From NCBI GenBank assembly GCA_949825045.1, contig OX463809.1, positions 7,901,501 to 7,965,500 on the forward strand: a stretch of DNA of 64,000 nucleotides, given 5' to 3'. The DNA comes from Argyresthia goedartella. Its lineage: Eukaryota > Arthropoda > Insecta > Lepidoptera > Argyresthiidae. Of this stretch, positions 1-11,500 are shown piece after piece. The position numbers and the translations under genes are program-made. How positions within the stretch are numbered: the stretch's first letter is position 1; each line of letters starts with the position of its first letter. Under the pieces are notes generated by a model. The model did no database searches. It was given only the letters and a program-made list of their open reading frames with translations, and was not told the origin of the DNA.

Positions 1-860
1 ACGCCATGAGCAGACATGTTTTTTCTCCCGACAAGAAAAGATAACCTCTAATTTTTCATCTCGTTGGTACGAGTGACAGCTGCGGTTCCGTTTCCGCTAG
101 TGATGTCCCGATTACTCGCGGTCGATCCGCGCAACAAAAAACCGGTGCGTTCCGAAGCATAAATATTAAACAACCGGTAATTGGATACACAGTGTGAGGA
201 GTTATAGAAGTGCAATATACACCCAGCATTGTTTAGCAAACAAATTACTAGAATTCCACACAAAAAATATATGTGCACGAAAATGGGAAACGGACGGGCT
301 ACATTTATCAGAAAAGACCGCTATTTCGGACTAAACTATTTAGGAGAGATTTTTTAACTTTAAGCTATTACAGAAACTCATTAATGTTTAAGCTGACAAA
401 CAACAGTTAAAAAGCTACCCAAAGTATTTTAGTTTATTTGTAATTAATAACTTTATGCCAAATTAAAAAAGGTAAAACCTAAATAACTTGAAACGATAAT
501 AAACGGTTAAGTTTTCTCAAAATGGGTTCTACTTTGTCCTTCTGGGTCTGTCCTTTGTCTATATGGGTATTGAATTACCGGAACCCTGTCAAATAAATAA
601 ATAAATAAATCTACAAATAAGTTGGCGAATATAGGTTCATCACCTATTTTTAACAGACTTCAAAAAAGGACGGGGTTCTCAATTCAGTTTATTCTTATTT
701 TTTGTTGCCTCAAAACTGGTACTATTTATGAACAAATCCTTTTTTTGTTTGATGTTTGGTCTCATTTTTTGTAAATTAGAAATCAGTACAGTAGTTTGGT
801 TTCTAAAGCAAAGGTCTGGAATTGTGATATCATCCAGGTAAACGAAATTGCGTATTATTA
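1..860. other. Left flank, no gene seen
   Basis: AT-rich sequence with an (AAAT)n microsatellite at 591-610. The last part (about 800-860) resembles 23200-23250, so it is a copy of a dispersed repeat ('catccaggtaaacga'). Two short minus-strand open frames here have no recognisable domain and I do not call them genes. Confidence 0.5.
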
Positions 861-869
861 CTTTACTGT
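861..869 (+). repeat. 9-bp target-site duplication, left copy
   Basis: CTTTACTGT immediately before the first base of the foldback end. It is identical to 17755-17763. Confidence 0.85.
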
Positions 870-984
870 ACCGGTGCGAAGTTGGCAGCCAAAAGTTAGC
901 AGCCAATATAATCCGACCAAATTAAGGAGGTACTTTTTCATATAACACTGAGGGCCTTTATGATAGGTTTAAGGCAATATAAAT
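870..984 (+). repeat. Foldback terminal inverted repeat, left, outer part
   Basis: Matches the reverse complement of 17640-17754 with only a few mismatches. It is cut off from the rest of the left arm by the BEL insertion after base 984. Confidence 0.88.
980..984 (+). repeat. 5-bp target-site duplication of BEL element, left
   Basis: TAAAT directly before the LTR, repeated at 8436-8440. Five-base duplications are usual for BEL/Pao. Confidence 0.85.
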
Positions 985-1528
985 TGTTCGATTCCAAATC
1001 GATATTCGATCAATGGTTTCGGAACGGCCATTTTGAATTTGACGTTGCTGCCAACCTAGCAGTTTTTGACAACTGACAGACGAAAGCCCTCGCAATGTAA
1101 CGCGTATTGGATTAGGGTATTGAAATTAAATCGCAAGCCATCTGGAATGTATTCGGGTTCCCCTCAGGATTGTCTATATAGCTGAGTGTGTTGTGGTTCC
1201 CCGAACCAGATAAAGTTCGCATTTACGTGGCCGATTGGTTTTTCCCACGTAACATAACCTGTGTTGGAACACTGTGCTCGTCGAAGCTGGCCTGCCAGTC
1301 ATACATGGTTGGCTGAAGAACCTGTCTACCAAGAAGAGCCTAGGGTGCACCCGGGCCTTGCAGAGAGACAGGAAGTTGACGGGAACGAAGCACAGACCAG
1401 GTTAGATCGACTCCATAAGTATTAGCTCGGTGAATCGCCGACGTTCACACTTCTTGGCATCTGATCGCTACGCTACCTCGTAGCTGATGGGCCCCTGCGA
1501 GGTCATTGGGTGCCGAGAAGCCTGAACA
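985..1528 (+). mobile_element. BEL/Pao 5' LTR (544 bp)
   Basis: Starts TGTTCG and ends TGAACA. It matches 7892-8435 with about three substitutions over 544 bp, implying a recent insertion. A TATA-like TATATAG at 1175-1181 is a candidate promoter. The sequence just inside the LTR (from 1530, 'ttggtagcaagagc') is the expected primer-binding position; I did not assign the tRNA. Confidence 0.9.
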
Positions 1529-2145
1529 TTTTGGTAGCAAGAGCGTGGTTTCCTGAGATTTGCAGCCGTCAAGGGCTCCAGGAACCCACGATTTGGGACT
1601 ATCAATCTGTAGGTATAGGCGGTTATTAGCTAACTTGGTGTTGTTCCTGTATCCACATAGATTGGTAGTATTGTAAGCTATAAGTCTATTGCTGGTAGTA
1701 GACAGACAGATATTACAGTTTTCCCTAAATGACCAGTTGTACTGAGATGTGACTCAGAATAGTAGGTACTCAACTTAGGTACATTGTAGGTGAATTTGAA
1801 ATTTGCATTGAAGTACCAGTTAGTCAATCTATTAGTGGTCTAGTAATGCTAATGAATGTTTGGTTAACATAGGTAGTTACATCTATTGATAGCAGGCTAT
1901 TACATTGTTTTCAGTTTATAGCAATTTATAACTTGAACTAATATTGACTATCTGTGTGTGTTATAATGATAAAGGGAAACTAAATTGTATTTACAGAATT
2001 TATATAGATATAAAACTCGGTTCCTATTGTTTAAGGAAAACAGCATTGTTTAAGTTGTGGTTTAGGGTTCCCTCGTTTGGGTTATAGACTGGAGGGTCCA
2101 ATAAAATTGAGTTACTGCAAAGTGTGAGTAAGTATCGTTCCGATC
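1529..2145 (+). other. BEL 5' untranslated leader
   Basis: About 617 bp between the 5' LTR and the gag start codon at 2146. It has no open frame of note and would hold the primer-binding and packaging sequences. Confidence 0.7.
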
Positions 2146-3690
2146 ATGTCGTTATCTGAAATCCAGAAGGGTGTTTCTAAGGAACTCAGATGGTTTTCCT
2201 CCGCACACGGTCTGATAGACCGTTTAGATAGGCATGATGTGGTATTGGAGCGGTCTATGGACGTTAAGGAACGTTACAATAGGGTGCTCGAATTGTCCGC
2301 GCAGGCGGAATCGGTTGATGGTTGCGCACCTGACAGGCTGTCACGGTTGCTAGGGGATGTCGACCAATGTATGGAGATGGCAGCTGCTATCACGCAGAAG
2401 GCTGCGGACATACGTAGACAGCGCGAGTCCAGCCATGGTGGTGACATCGAAGCACCTCTGCCGCTTCAGGGTTCAGGGTCCAGGTTACCGGCCATAACTA
2501 TGCCTACTTTTGACGGAGTGTCCGGTGAATGGATGAGCTTCATCAATCTGTTCGACAGTTTGGTGCACATGCGATCGGACATTACCAAGTCTGTCAAGAT
2601 GGCTCAGCTGGTGGCAGCATTGAGGGGTGAGCCTAGGGAGCTGGTCGCTCATTTGACAGTTACGGAGGGTAACTATGAAACGGCCAGACAATTGTTGGTC
2701 AGACGTTACCATAACAAACGGAGGTTGGCCGATGCCCAACTGAACCGTTTGTTTAGTATCCCGGTTGTGAACAAGGTCGGGGCCATACAGACGGAGGTTT
2801 TGAACCCATTGTTGTCCGTCACCAAGGCTCTAGAGAATCTTGGACTTCCGGTTGGTGAATGGTCGTACCTACTGTTGTACATTGTACTTTCCCGCCTACC
2901 CGCGGACGTGCAGACTCGTTTCGAACAGTCTCACGGGAGGTCGGCCGAGGACCTGCCCGCCTTCTCCGACTTGGTCGGATTCTTGGAAGAGGAGGCTCGA
3001 CGGGCAGAGAATTTGGGGTTGACGGTCACCCATCCTTCGGAGCCACAGAGAGCTGCCGGGAGCGCTGTGAGTAGGGGCCCTCCGACGAGGAAGGACCGCA
3101 CCAACCGGCAGTCGTATGGAACTGTGAGTGCATTGACCCCACATAGTGAGACCTGCCCATGTTGTAGGCAGATTGGCCATGCTGTGGCCGATTGCAATAA
3201 GTTCGGGGAACTTAGGGTTGAGGGACGGCGCCGGATGGCCAAGCAGCGGAGCTGGTGTTTCCTGTGCCTCGGGCCACACATGGCTAGGGACTGCACGCGC
3301 ACAAAAATGTGCGGATATTGTGGTGGGGCCCACAACAATCTGTTGTGCATGAACCGGTCCGGCCAACAGCCACCACAGGGCCGTACCCAGGGTGACACGG
3401 CATGGGGCCCTGAGAATTCGTTTGCGACTCGGAGCGCAACTCAGGGGCCAATGTCCCCACGTGCACAGGGCGGTACTGGGGTGCAGGGCCGCACTCAGGG
3501 TCATCACATGGGGGCCCTGAGTTTTCGGTTGCGACTCAGCATCCGACTCAGCGGGCAATGGGGCCACAAGCACGCAGCCACCCAGGGGTGCAGGGCCGCA
3601 CTCAGGGTCATCACATGGGGGGCCCTGAGTTTTCGGTTGCGACTCAGCATCCGACTCAGCGGGACATTGGGTATGTTGAGCAGGCCGTAA
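2146..3690 (+). CDS. gag: BEL/Pao Gag (frame broken near its C-terminus)
   Basis: An open frame of 514 codons starts at an ATG. The middle region (about residues 110-210, with 'MPTFDGVSGEW' and 'FINLFDSLVH') resembles the DUF1759 gag domain of BEL/Pao elements. Three zinc knuckles follow: one C-x2-C-x4-H-x4-C and two C-x2-C-x3-H-x4-C. Gag would form the particle and bind RNA. The C-terminal part contains a 107-bp direct duplication (about 3481-3587 and 3588 onward). The first copy has a run of five G (3510-3514), the second six (3617-3622). The missing G shifts the frame, so the last 60 residues are out of frame. The original frame continues open, as frame 3, to a TAG at 3966. Confidence 0.85.
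   Translation: MSLSEIQKGVSKELRWFSSAHGLIDRLDRHDVVLERSMDVKERYNRVLELSAQAESVDGCAPDRLSRLLGDVDQCMEMAAAITQKAADIRRQRESSHGGDIEAPLPLQGSGSRLPAITMPTFDGVSGEWMSFINLFDSLVHMRSDITKSVKMAQLVAALRGEPRELVAHLTVTEGNYETARQLLVRRYHNKRRLADAQLNRLFSIPVVNKVGAIQTEVLNPLLSVTKALENLGLPVGEWSYLLLYIVLSRLPADVQTRFEQSHGRSAEDLPAFSDLVGFLEEEARRAENLGLTVTHPSEPQRAAGSAVSRGPPTRKDRTNRQSYGTVSALTPHSETCPCCRQIGHAVADCNKFGELRVEGRRRMAKQRSWCFLCLGPHMARDCTRTKMCGYCGGAHNNLLCMNRSGQQPPQGRTQGDTAWGPENSFATRSATQGPMSPRAQGGTGVQGRTQGHHMGALSFRLRLSIRLSGQWGHKHAATQGCRAALRVITWGALSFRLRLSIRLSGTLGMLSRP
3481..3665 (+). repeat. 107-bp direct duplication inside gag
   Basis: Two near-identical segments, each beginning 'gtgcagggccgcactcaggg' (3481 and 3588) and both containing 'ccgactcagcggg'. 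They differ by one G in a homopolymer, which explains the gag frame change. Confidence 0.8.
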
Positions 3691-3965
3691 CGGGCGGGTG
3701 GCATGGGACACCTTCGAGCTATGCGGATGCAGTTCGGACGCCGCCTCAGTTGTCGCCCCGCACGTCGCCTCGTCCTCGTCGGTCGCATGTGATGTCCCCC
3801 CCGCTTATGGAGCGGCCACGGTTGAATTCACGCCCACCCCCCTTCGGGGGGCGTCGTAGGGTGGCAATGGAACCGGCGCGTGGGCCATTTGTGCAATGGG
3901 ACCCTCTGGCGTATAGCTGCCTACCTGATCGGTTACAGGCACAGTGGGGCCCCGGGGGTCCTCGC

Positions 3966-3968
3966 TAG
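3966..3968 (+). other. In-frame TAG between gag and pol
   Basis: A single TAG separates the end of the gag frame (frame 3) from pol in the same frame. Most BEL/Pao elements use one continuous frame, so this is either a mutation or a read-through stop. The base after it is G, and no known read-through context is obvious. Confidence 0.75.
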
Positions 3969-6900
3969 GAATTTGCGGCCCAACAATTTGTTGCCCCCCA
4001 ACCGGAGACGGTGGTGTTACCGATCGCCTCTGTGCTTGTTTGGGATTTGGCGGGCAACCCAACATACGTTCGCGCCCTATTAGATTCTGGAGCTCAGGGC
4101 TGCATTGTATCGAACGATTTAGCAAAATGGTTGGGCCTCAAGGTAAATAGGTATAATAAATCAATACGGGGCGTGGGGAATGTTACGGTTACGAATGTAG
4201 TTGGTCAATCGGTGATCACGTTCTCTCCACGTTATGACATTTTGACAAAAACATCCGTGCAAGCTTTAGTAATGACGCATGTCATGGGCAAACACCCCTT
4301 GGTGAAGTTGAATCCGGCCGTTCGATTCCTGACGTCAGGACTCAAGTTGGCGGATCCCGATTTTGACACTCCAGCCCCGGTCGACCTGCTACTGGGAGCA
4401 GACGTTCTGGGTAGGTTTCTGTTGTCGGATCGGCGAGTTCTTCAGCCGGACGGGTTGATTGCTGTGGATACTAAGTTTGGTCACGTGATCATGGGTCCGG
4501 CATTGCCAATGGTTAGGCCTGCCGAGTCAGATGGCATACTTATTGGCTCAGTGTTGTCAGACGCTATCCAACGTTTCTGGGAGATAGAGGAACCTCCCAC
4601 CGCTCGTCGAGTCGACGCAGACGAAGAAGAGTGCGAGTTGTTTTACCAGAATAGTACTGGTCGCCTTCGTTCTGGTCGTTTTGTAACTCGACTGCCTTTC
4701 AGGGCCGATCGACCGCCACTAGGAGAATCTAGGAAGATGGCTGAGACGAGATTGATGTCGATGGAGCGTAGGATGTCAAGGGACGCCGTATTTAAACAAA
4801 AATACGTTGATTTCATGAGGGAGTATGAGTCGTTAGGACACATGTCGGTATCGGGTGTGGACTGGAGATCTGAGGATCATTGTTTCCTTCCACACCATGC
4901 CGTCCTACGAACCCCTACCGGCAAGATTCGAGTTGTTTTTGATGGGTCAGCACCTACCTCGAACGGGATGTCCCTGAATCAGTGTCTACATTCGGGACCC
5001 AAGTTGAGTCGTGATATTTCGGATATTCTCACGAGCTTTCGGAGGCACCAGGTTGTATTTGTCGCAGACATTCGGATGATGTTTAGGCAAACGGTAATTC
5101 ATCCGGCTGACAGAAGGTATCAGTTGATACTTTGGCGTGAGTCCACGGCCGAGCCAGTCAAGGTCTATGAGTTGAACACGAACACGTATGGGTTACGGTC
5201 TAGCCCGTATTTGGCGATGCGTACCCTGCGGGAGTTGGCGTCGCGTGACCGTGTGAGCTATCCTAGAGCCGCCGCTATCCTGGAGCAAGATTTGTACGTC
5301 GATGACGTCTGCACAGGGGCAGCCAGTGTAGAGGAAGCTCTGGACCGACGTGACGAGCTCATTCAATTGCTGGAACGAGGCGGCTATGAACTACGCAAGT
5401 GGATGTCCAACTCCCCTGAGTTGATGGCTGGTCTCCCAGATGAGTTTCAACAAGACCCGCACGTTTTTGAGAATCCTGACAACCCTAACATGTTGTCAGT
5501 GCTTGGAATTCAGTACCGGCCCGTCCATGATGAGTTTACCTATCGGGTGGTTTTAGAAACACCGAAGGCCTGGACGAAGCGGTCAGTACTGTCAACGATT
5601 GCGAGAACGTTCGACCCGAATGGATGGATTTCTCCAGTCACCTTTGCTCTCAAATGTTTTATGCAAAGGCTATGGGCGGCTCAGTTGACCTGGGACACCC
5701 ACCTCTCAGGTGATTTGTTGACTGATTGGACGCAAATGTTCACCTCGCTATCGGACATAAATAATGTATCGCTGCCGAGGAAATTGGTCCCTGCTGGGGA
5801 TTACAGGGCAACCCTTCACGGGTTTTGTGATGCCTCTGAACGAGGGTTTGCGGCAGCGGTTTATTTGCGAACCGTCACCTCCACCGGGGAGGTCGACGTG
5901 CGTTTGGTTTTGGCAAAAAGCAAGGTAGCGCCTATTCGGACAAGGATGACGATTCCAAAACTGAAACTGTCCGGGGCTGCTCTTTTGACCAAACTTTTGA
6001 ATCACACTCTAACAGTGTTGCGTGGGTCAGTGGTTTTGGAGGATACGGTGTACGCGTGGACGGACAGCCAGATTGTTTTGTGCTGGCTGAAGGCTTCGGT
6101 CCATAACTTAGAGGTTTTTGTTGCGAACCGTGTCTCCCAGATTGTGTCGTCTGAGGTCCCACTGACCTGGAGACATGTACCAGGAGAATTGAACCCGTCT
6201 GATTGTGCATCCAGGGGATGTCGGGCTCCTGAACTCGTTAGACACCATTTGTGGTGGGGACCACCCTGGCTTGCCAGGAGAGAATCGGACTGGCCCCACA
6301 GCCATGTAGTAGTATCTTCGGATCATGGCCCCAGAGCGGCCGTGCATGTTACCCAGAAGGCTGAGGACCCTGACGCCGGGTTTCTGCTGGACCGGTATAG
6401 CTCACTTGACAAGTTGATAAACGTGTCCACTTGGATTAGGAGATTCGCTCGAAATTGTCGTACTCCTCGCGATCAGCGAACGTTGAACCCTATTCTGAAT
6501 CCGGCAGAGCGAAACGAGTCGCTACTGAATTTGGTCCGGTTGGTACAGTCCTCGAAGTTTGGGGCAGAATTGGAGATTATACGAAGTGGACGTTCGAAAT
6601 TGAAGGGAGCCGTCGCGCGTCTCAACCCCTTTGTTGATTCGACCGGGTTACTTCGGGTAGGAGGAAGATTGCGCAATGCGAATCTGTCGTATTCGGCTCG
6701 TCACCCACTTCTGCTCCCCAAGGGGGGACAGTTAGTTGAATTGCTGGTGACTGATCGTCATATTAAAAACGCGCATGCCGGCTGTAACGCGTTGTTGGCC
6801 ACGCTCCAGCGGGAGTTTTGGATCTTATCTGCCCGCCGTGTCATACGGAACATCGTGTTTCGGTGCATGCCTTGTTATCGACTTAAGGCTGCCACGATGC

Positions 6901-7859
6901 AACCTATCATGGGGGACTTGCCCCCTGATCGTGTGAATGAGGTCAGACCGTTTTCAGGTGTTGGTACGGATTTTGCCGGACCGTTTATGGTGAAGAGTTC
7001 ACGATTGCGTACCGCTAAGCAATACAAGGCGTACCTATGTGTGTTTGTTTGTTTATCCACCAAGGCGGTACATCTCGAGCTCGTTGCTGATCTCTCGACA
7101 GAGGCGTTCATTGCTTGTTTGGATAGGTTTGTTTCTCGAAGGGGACTTCCAACTTTGATCCGCTCTGATAACGGCACTAACTACGTCGGTGCGGAACGAT
7201 ACTTACGAGAGATAGTCAACTTTTTGAATGTAAATAAAGTGGATATTGGAACGGCCCTCTCCCGTCGGGGTATACAGTGGACCTTCAGCCCACCGAGTTG
7301 CCCCCACTGGGGTGGGATTTTTGAGGCCGTAGTTAAGTCAGCTAAGACGCACTTGGGGCGTATAGTAGGTCAGACCGCGCTGACTTTTGAGGAGCTCGCG
7401 ACATTGTTTTGTAAGATCGAGGCCGTTCTCAATTCGCGACCGTTGTGTCCGCTCAGCTCGGATCCAAATGACCTGGAGGCTCTGACCCCAGGCCATTTCT
7501 TGATAGGACAGCCACTTAACGCGTTGCCCGAGCACCCCTTCGAGGGAGTGAAATTGTATCGGTTGTCAAGGTATCAGATGTTGCAGCAGTTTACTCAGAA
7601 TTTCTGGAAGCGTTGGTCGCTCGAGTATCTGCATATCTTACAACAGCGCCTTAAGTGGACTGACAAAACCAGCCCCCCTAGCGTTGGTGACCTCGTTCTG
7701 GTTAAGGATGCTAACCTACCGCCACTACGTTGGCGCAGGGGGCGCATTGTTAACTTGTTCCCTGGCAAGGACGGGACCCCCCGGTCTGCAGAGGTTCTAG
7801 TAGGAGGCTCGGTTCTAAAACGAGCGGTAGCAACGTTGTCTCGGCTGCCCGTAGATTAG
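3969..7859 (+). CDS. pol: BEL/Pao Pol: protease, reverse transcriptase, RNase H, integrase
   Basis: An uninterrupted frame of 1297 codons follows the TAG at 3966-3968 and is in the same frame as the downstream part of gag, so it was probably one polyprotein. Numbered from 4011, the aspartic protease motif LLDSGA is at residues 23-28. The reverse transcriptase has its YVDD catalytic motif at nt 5295-5306. RNase H shows 'GFCDASE' near nt 5823 and 'AWTDSQ' near 6056. Integrase has a zinc-binding H-H-C-C segment (nt about 6757-6875), then catalytic D ('GTDFAGP', about 6967), D ('RSDNGTN', about 7165) and E ('WGGIFEAVVKS', about 7323). The C-terminal region resembles DUF5641 of Pao elements. It is full length and without internal stops. 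No ATG is needed if translated by read-through or as a joined protein. Confidence 0.9.
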   Translation, partial: EFAAQQFVAPQPETVVLPIASVLVWDLAGNPTYVRALLDSGAQGCIVSNDLAKWLGLKVNRYNKSIRGVGNVTVTNVVGQSVITFSPRYDILTKTSVQALVMTHVMGKHPLVKLNPAVRFLTSGLKLADPDFDTPAPVDLLLGADVLGRFLLSDRRVLQPDGLIAVDTKFGHVIMGPALPMVRPAESDGILIGSVLSDAIQRFWEIEEPPTARRVDADEEECELFYQNSTGRLRSGRFVTRLPFRADRPPLGESRKMAETRLMSMERRMSRDAVFKQKYVDFMREYESLGHMSVSGVDWRSEDHCFLPHHAVLRTPTGKIRVVFDGSAPTSNGMSLNQCLHSGPKLSRDISDILTSFRRHQVVFVADIRMMFRQTVIHPADRRYQLILWRESTAEPVKVYELNTNTYGLRSSPYLAMRTLRELASRDRVSYPRAAAILEQDLYVDDVCTGAASVEEALDRRDELIQLLERGGYELRKWMSNSPELMAGLPDEFQQDPHVFENPDNPNMLSVLGIQYRPVHDEFTYRVVLETPKAWTKRSVLSTIARTFDPNGWISPVTFALKCFMQRLWAAQLTWDTHLSGDLLTDWTQMFTSLSDINNVSLPRKLVPAGDYRATLHGFCDASERGFAAAVYLRTVTSTGEVDVRLVLAKSKVAPIRTRMTIPKLKLSGAALLTKLLNHTLTVLRGSVVLEDTVYAWTDSQIVLCWLKASVHNLEVFVANRVSQIVSSEVPLTWRHVPGELNPSDCASRGCRAPELVRHHLWWGPPWLARRESDWPHSHVVVSSDHGPRAAVHVTQKAEDPDAGFLLDRYSSLDKLINVSTWIRRFARNCRTPRDQRTLNPILNPAERNESLLNLVRLVQSSKFGAELEIIRSGRSKLKGAVARLNPFVDSTGLLRVGGRLRNANLSYSARHPLLLPKGGQLVELLVTDRHIKNAHAGCNALLATLQREFWILSARRVIRNIVFRCMPCYRLKAATMQPIMGDLPPDRVNEVRPFSGVGTDFAGPFMVKSSRLRTAKQYKAYLCVFVCLSTKAVHLELVADLSTEAFIACLDRFVSRRGLPTLIRSDNGTNYVGAERYLREIVNFLNVNKVDIGTALSRRGIQWTFSPPSCPHWGGIFEAVVKSAKTHLGRIVGQTALTFEELATLFCKIEAVLNSRPLCPLSSDPNDLEALTPGHFLIGQPLNALPEHPFEGVKLYRLSRYQMLQQFTQNFWKRWSLEYLHILQQRLKWTDKTSPPSVGDLVLVKDANLPPLRWRRGRIVNLFPGKDGTPRSAEVLVGGSVLKRAVATLSRLPVD

Positions 7860-7891
7860 GGGACAGGTGGGTGCCTGTCCGGGCGGGTGAT

Positions 7892-8435
7892 TGTTCGATT
7901 CCAAATCGATATTCGATCGATGGTTTCGGAACGGCCATTTTGAATTTGACGTTGCTGCCAACCTAGCAGTTTTTGATAACTGACAGACGAAAGCCCTCGC
8001 AATGTAACGCGTATTGGATTAGGGTATTGAAATTAAATCGCAAGCCATCTGGAATGTATTCGGGTTCCCCTCAGGATTGTCTATATAGCTGAGTGTGTTG
8101 TGGTTCCCCGAACCAGATAAAGTTCGCATTTACGTGGCCGATTGGTTTTTCCCACGTAACATAACCTGTGTTGGAACACTGTGCTCGTCGAAGCTGGCCT
8201 GCCAGTCATACATGGTTGGCTGAAGAACCTGTCTACCAAGAAGAGCCTAGGGTGCACCCGGGCCTTGCAGAGAGACAGGAAGTTGACGGGAACGAAGCAC
8301 AGACCAGGTTAGATCGACTCCATAAGTATTAGCTCGGTGAATCGCCGACGTTCACACTTCTTGGCATCTGATCGCTACGCTACCTCATAGCTGATGGGCC
8401 CCTGCGAGGTCATTGGGTGCCGAGAAGCCTGAACA
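7892..8435 (+). mobile_element. BEL/Pao 3' LTR (544 bp)
   Basis: Same length and ends as 985-1528. A purine-rich stretch just upstream (7881-7890, 'gggcgggtga') is the likely polypurine tract. The duplication TAAAT follows at 8436-8440. Confidence 0.9.
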
Positions 8436-8564
8436 TAAATAGTGTCTAGTGCCTGTTGATGAAACCCATACTTCCTTAATGAACCATGTACCCTAAAACG
8501 TCGACAATATTCAATATAGATAGTTGGCTGTGGTACTTGTGGTCTTCTAGTCTGATATTGGTAT

Positions 8565-11500
8565 TCAAATGTATTCTAGATTATGCGTTAAGACCTATTT
8601 AACCTAGCAAGACACAGCTTATTTACTAGCCGAACCACCAGCAGCGGTTTCAAGGTGGAGAAAAGAAATTCAAAGTTTCTTTTTCAGTCGGCTGTGGTAG
8701 TGTGTTCTCGTCCGATATTGACCTGTTTTAGTATTCAAGATTATGCTTTGAGACGTACTTAACATAGATTTATACAGGTTATTTACTAGCCGAACCTCCT
8801 TCGTGGTCAAAATCACCAGCAGCGGTTTCAAGGTGGAGTATACAAATTCAAAGTTTCACTTTCTGTTGGCTTTGGTAGTGTCTTCTTGTCCGATATTGAC
8901 CTGTTTTAGTATTCAAGATTATGCTTTAAGACGTACTTAACATAGCTAGATACAGGTTATTTACTAGCCGAATCGGCTTCGTGGTCATTAACACCAGCAG
9001 CGGTTTTAAGGTGGAGGAAACAAATTCAAAGTTTCTTTTTCAGTCGGCTGTGGTCGTGTCTTCTCGTTCGATATTGACCTGTTACAGTGTTCAAGATTAT
9101 GCTTTAAGACGTACTTAACATAGCTAGATACAGGTTATTTACTAGCCGAACCTCCTTCGTGGTCAAAAATACCAGCAGCGGTTTTAAGGTGGAGACAACA
9201 AATTCAAAGTTTCTTTTTCAGTCGGTTGTGGTCGTGTCTTCTCGTTCGATATTGACCTGTTTTAGTATTCAAGATTATGCTTTAAGACCTACTTAACATA
9301 GCTAAATACAGGTTATTTACTAGCCGAACCTCCTTCATGGTCAAAAATACCAGCAGCGGTTTTAAGGTGGAGACAACAAATTAAAAGTTTCTTTTTCAGT
9401 CGGCTGTGGTCGTGTCTTTTCGTTCGATATTGACCTGTTTTAGTATTCAAGATTATGCCTTACGACGTACTCAACATATATAAATACAGATTATCTACTA
9501 GCCAAATCTCCTTCGTGGTCAAAAACACCAGCAGCGGTATCAAGTTGGAGTACACAAATTCAAAGTTTCACATTCAGTCGGCTCTGGTACTGTCTTCTCG
9601 TTCGATATTAGCATGTAATATTGTTCTTGATTATGCTGTAAGATCTACTTAACATAGCTAGATACACGTTATTTACTAGCCGAATCTCCTTCGTGTTCAT
9701 AAACACCAGCAGCGATTTAAGGTGGAGAAAATAAATTCAAAGTTTCACATTCAGTCGGCTCTGGCACTGTCTTCTCGTTCGTTATTAGCATGTAATAGTG
9801 TTCTCGATTATGCTGTAAGACCTACTTAACATAGCTAGGTACAGGTTATTTACTAGCCAAATCTCCTTCGTGGTCAAAAACACCAGCAGCTGTTTTAAGG
9901 TGGAGAAAATAAATTCAAAGTTTCTTTTTCAGTTTGCTGTGGTAGTGTCTTCTCGTCCGATATTGACCTGTTTTAGTATTTAAGATTATGCTTGACGACG
10001 TTTCTAACATAGCTAGATCCAGTTTATTTACTAGCCGAACTTGCTTTGTGGTCAAAAACATCAGCAGCGGATTCAAGGTGGAGAAAACAAATTCAAAGTT
10101 TATTTTTCAATCAGCTGTGGTAGTGTCTTCTCGTCCGGTATTGACCTGTTTTAGTAATCAAGATTAAGCTTTAATACCTACTTAACATAGCTAAATACAG
10201 TTTATTTACTAGCCGAACCTTCTTCGTGGTCAAAAACACCAGCAGCTGTTTCAAGTTGGAGTACACAAATTCAAAGTTTCACATTCAGTCGGTTCTGGTA
10301 CTGTCTTCTCGTTCGATATTAGCATGTAATAGTGTTCTCGATTATGCTGTAAGACCTACTTAACATAGATAGATACACGTTATTTACTAGACGTACCTGC
10401 ATCGTGGTCAAAAACACCAGCAGCTGTTTCAAGTTGAAGTACACAAATTCAAAGTTGCACATTCAGTCGGCTCAGGTACTGTCTTCTCGTTCGATATTAG
10501 CATGTAATATTGTTCTTGATTATGCTGTAAGACCTACTTAACATAGCTAGATACACGTTATTTACTAGCCGAATCTCCTTAGTGGTCATAAACACCAGCA
10601 GCGGTTTCAAGGTGGAGAAAAGAAATTCAAAGTTTCACATTCAGTCGGCTCTGGTACTGTCTTCTTGTTCGATATTGACCTGTTTTAGTATTTCAGATTA
10701 TATTTGACGACGTTCCTAACATAACTAGATCCAGTTTATTTACTAGCCGAACTTGCTTTGTGGTCAAAAACACCAGCAGCGGTTTCAAGTTGAAGTACAC
10801 AAATTCAAAGTTGCACATTCAGTCGGCTGTGGGACTGTCTTCTCGTTCGATATTAGCATGTAATATTGTTCTTGATTATGCTGTAAGATCTACTTAACAT
10901 AGCTAGATACACGTTATTTACTAGCCGAATCTCCTTCGTGGTCATAAACTCCAGCAGCGGTTTCAAGGTGGAGAAAAGAAATTCAAAGTTTCACATTCAG
11001 TCGGCTCTGGTACTGTCTTCTCGTTCGATATTGACCTGTTTTAGTATTTCAGATTATGTTTGACGACGTTCCTAACATAACTAGATCCAGTTTATTTACT
11101 AGCCAAACTTGCTTTGTGGTCAAAAACATCAGCAGCGGATTCAAGGTGGAGAAAACAAATTCAAAGTTTATTTTGCAGTCGGCTGTGGTAGTGTCTTCTC
11201 GTCCGATATTGACCTGTTCTAGTATTCAAGATTATGCTTTAAGACCTACTTAACATAGCCAGATACAGTTTATTTACTAGCGGAACCTCCTTTGTGGTCA
11301 AAATCACCAGCAGCGGTTTCAAGGTGGAGTACACAAATTAAAACTTTCACTTTCTGTTGGCTTTGGTAGTGTCTTCTTGTCGATATTGACCTGTTTTAGT
11401 ATTCAAGATTATGCTTTAAGACGTACTTAACATAGCTAGATACAGGTTATTTACTAGCCGAATCTCCTTCGTGGTCAAAAACACAAGCTGCGATATCAAG

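Noticed and set aside
2896..3711. 271-codon minus-strand frame opposite gag
   Set aside because: Shadow of the GC-rich gag frame; the plus-strand frame has zinc knuckles and the minus frame has no domain.
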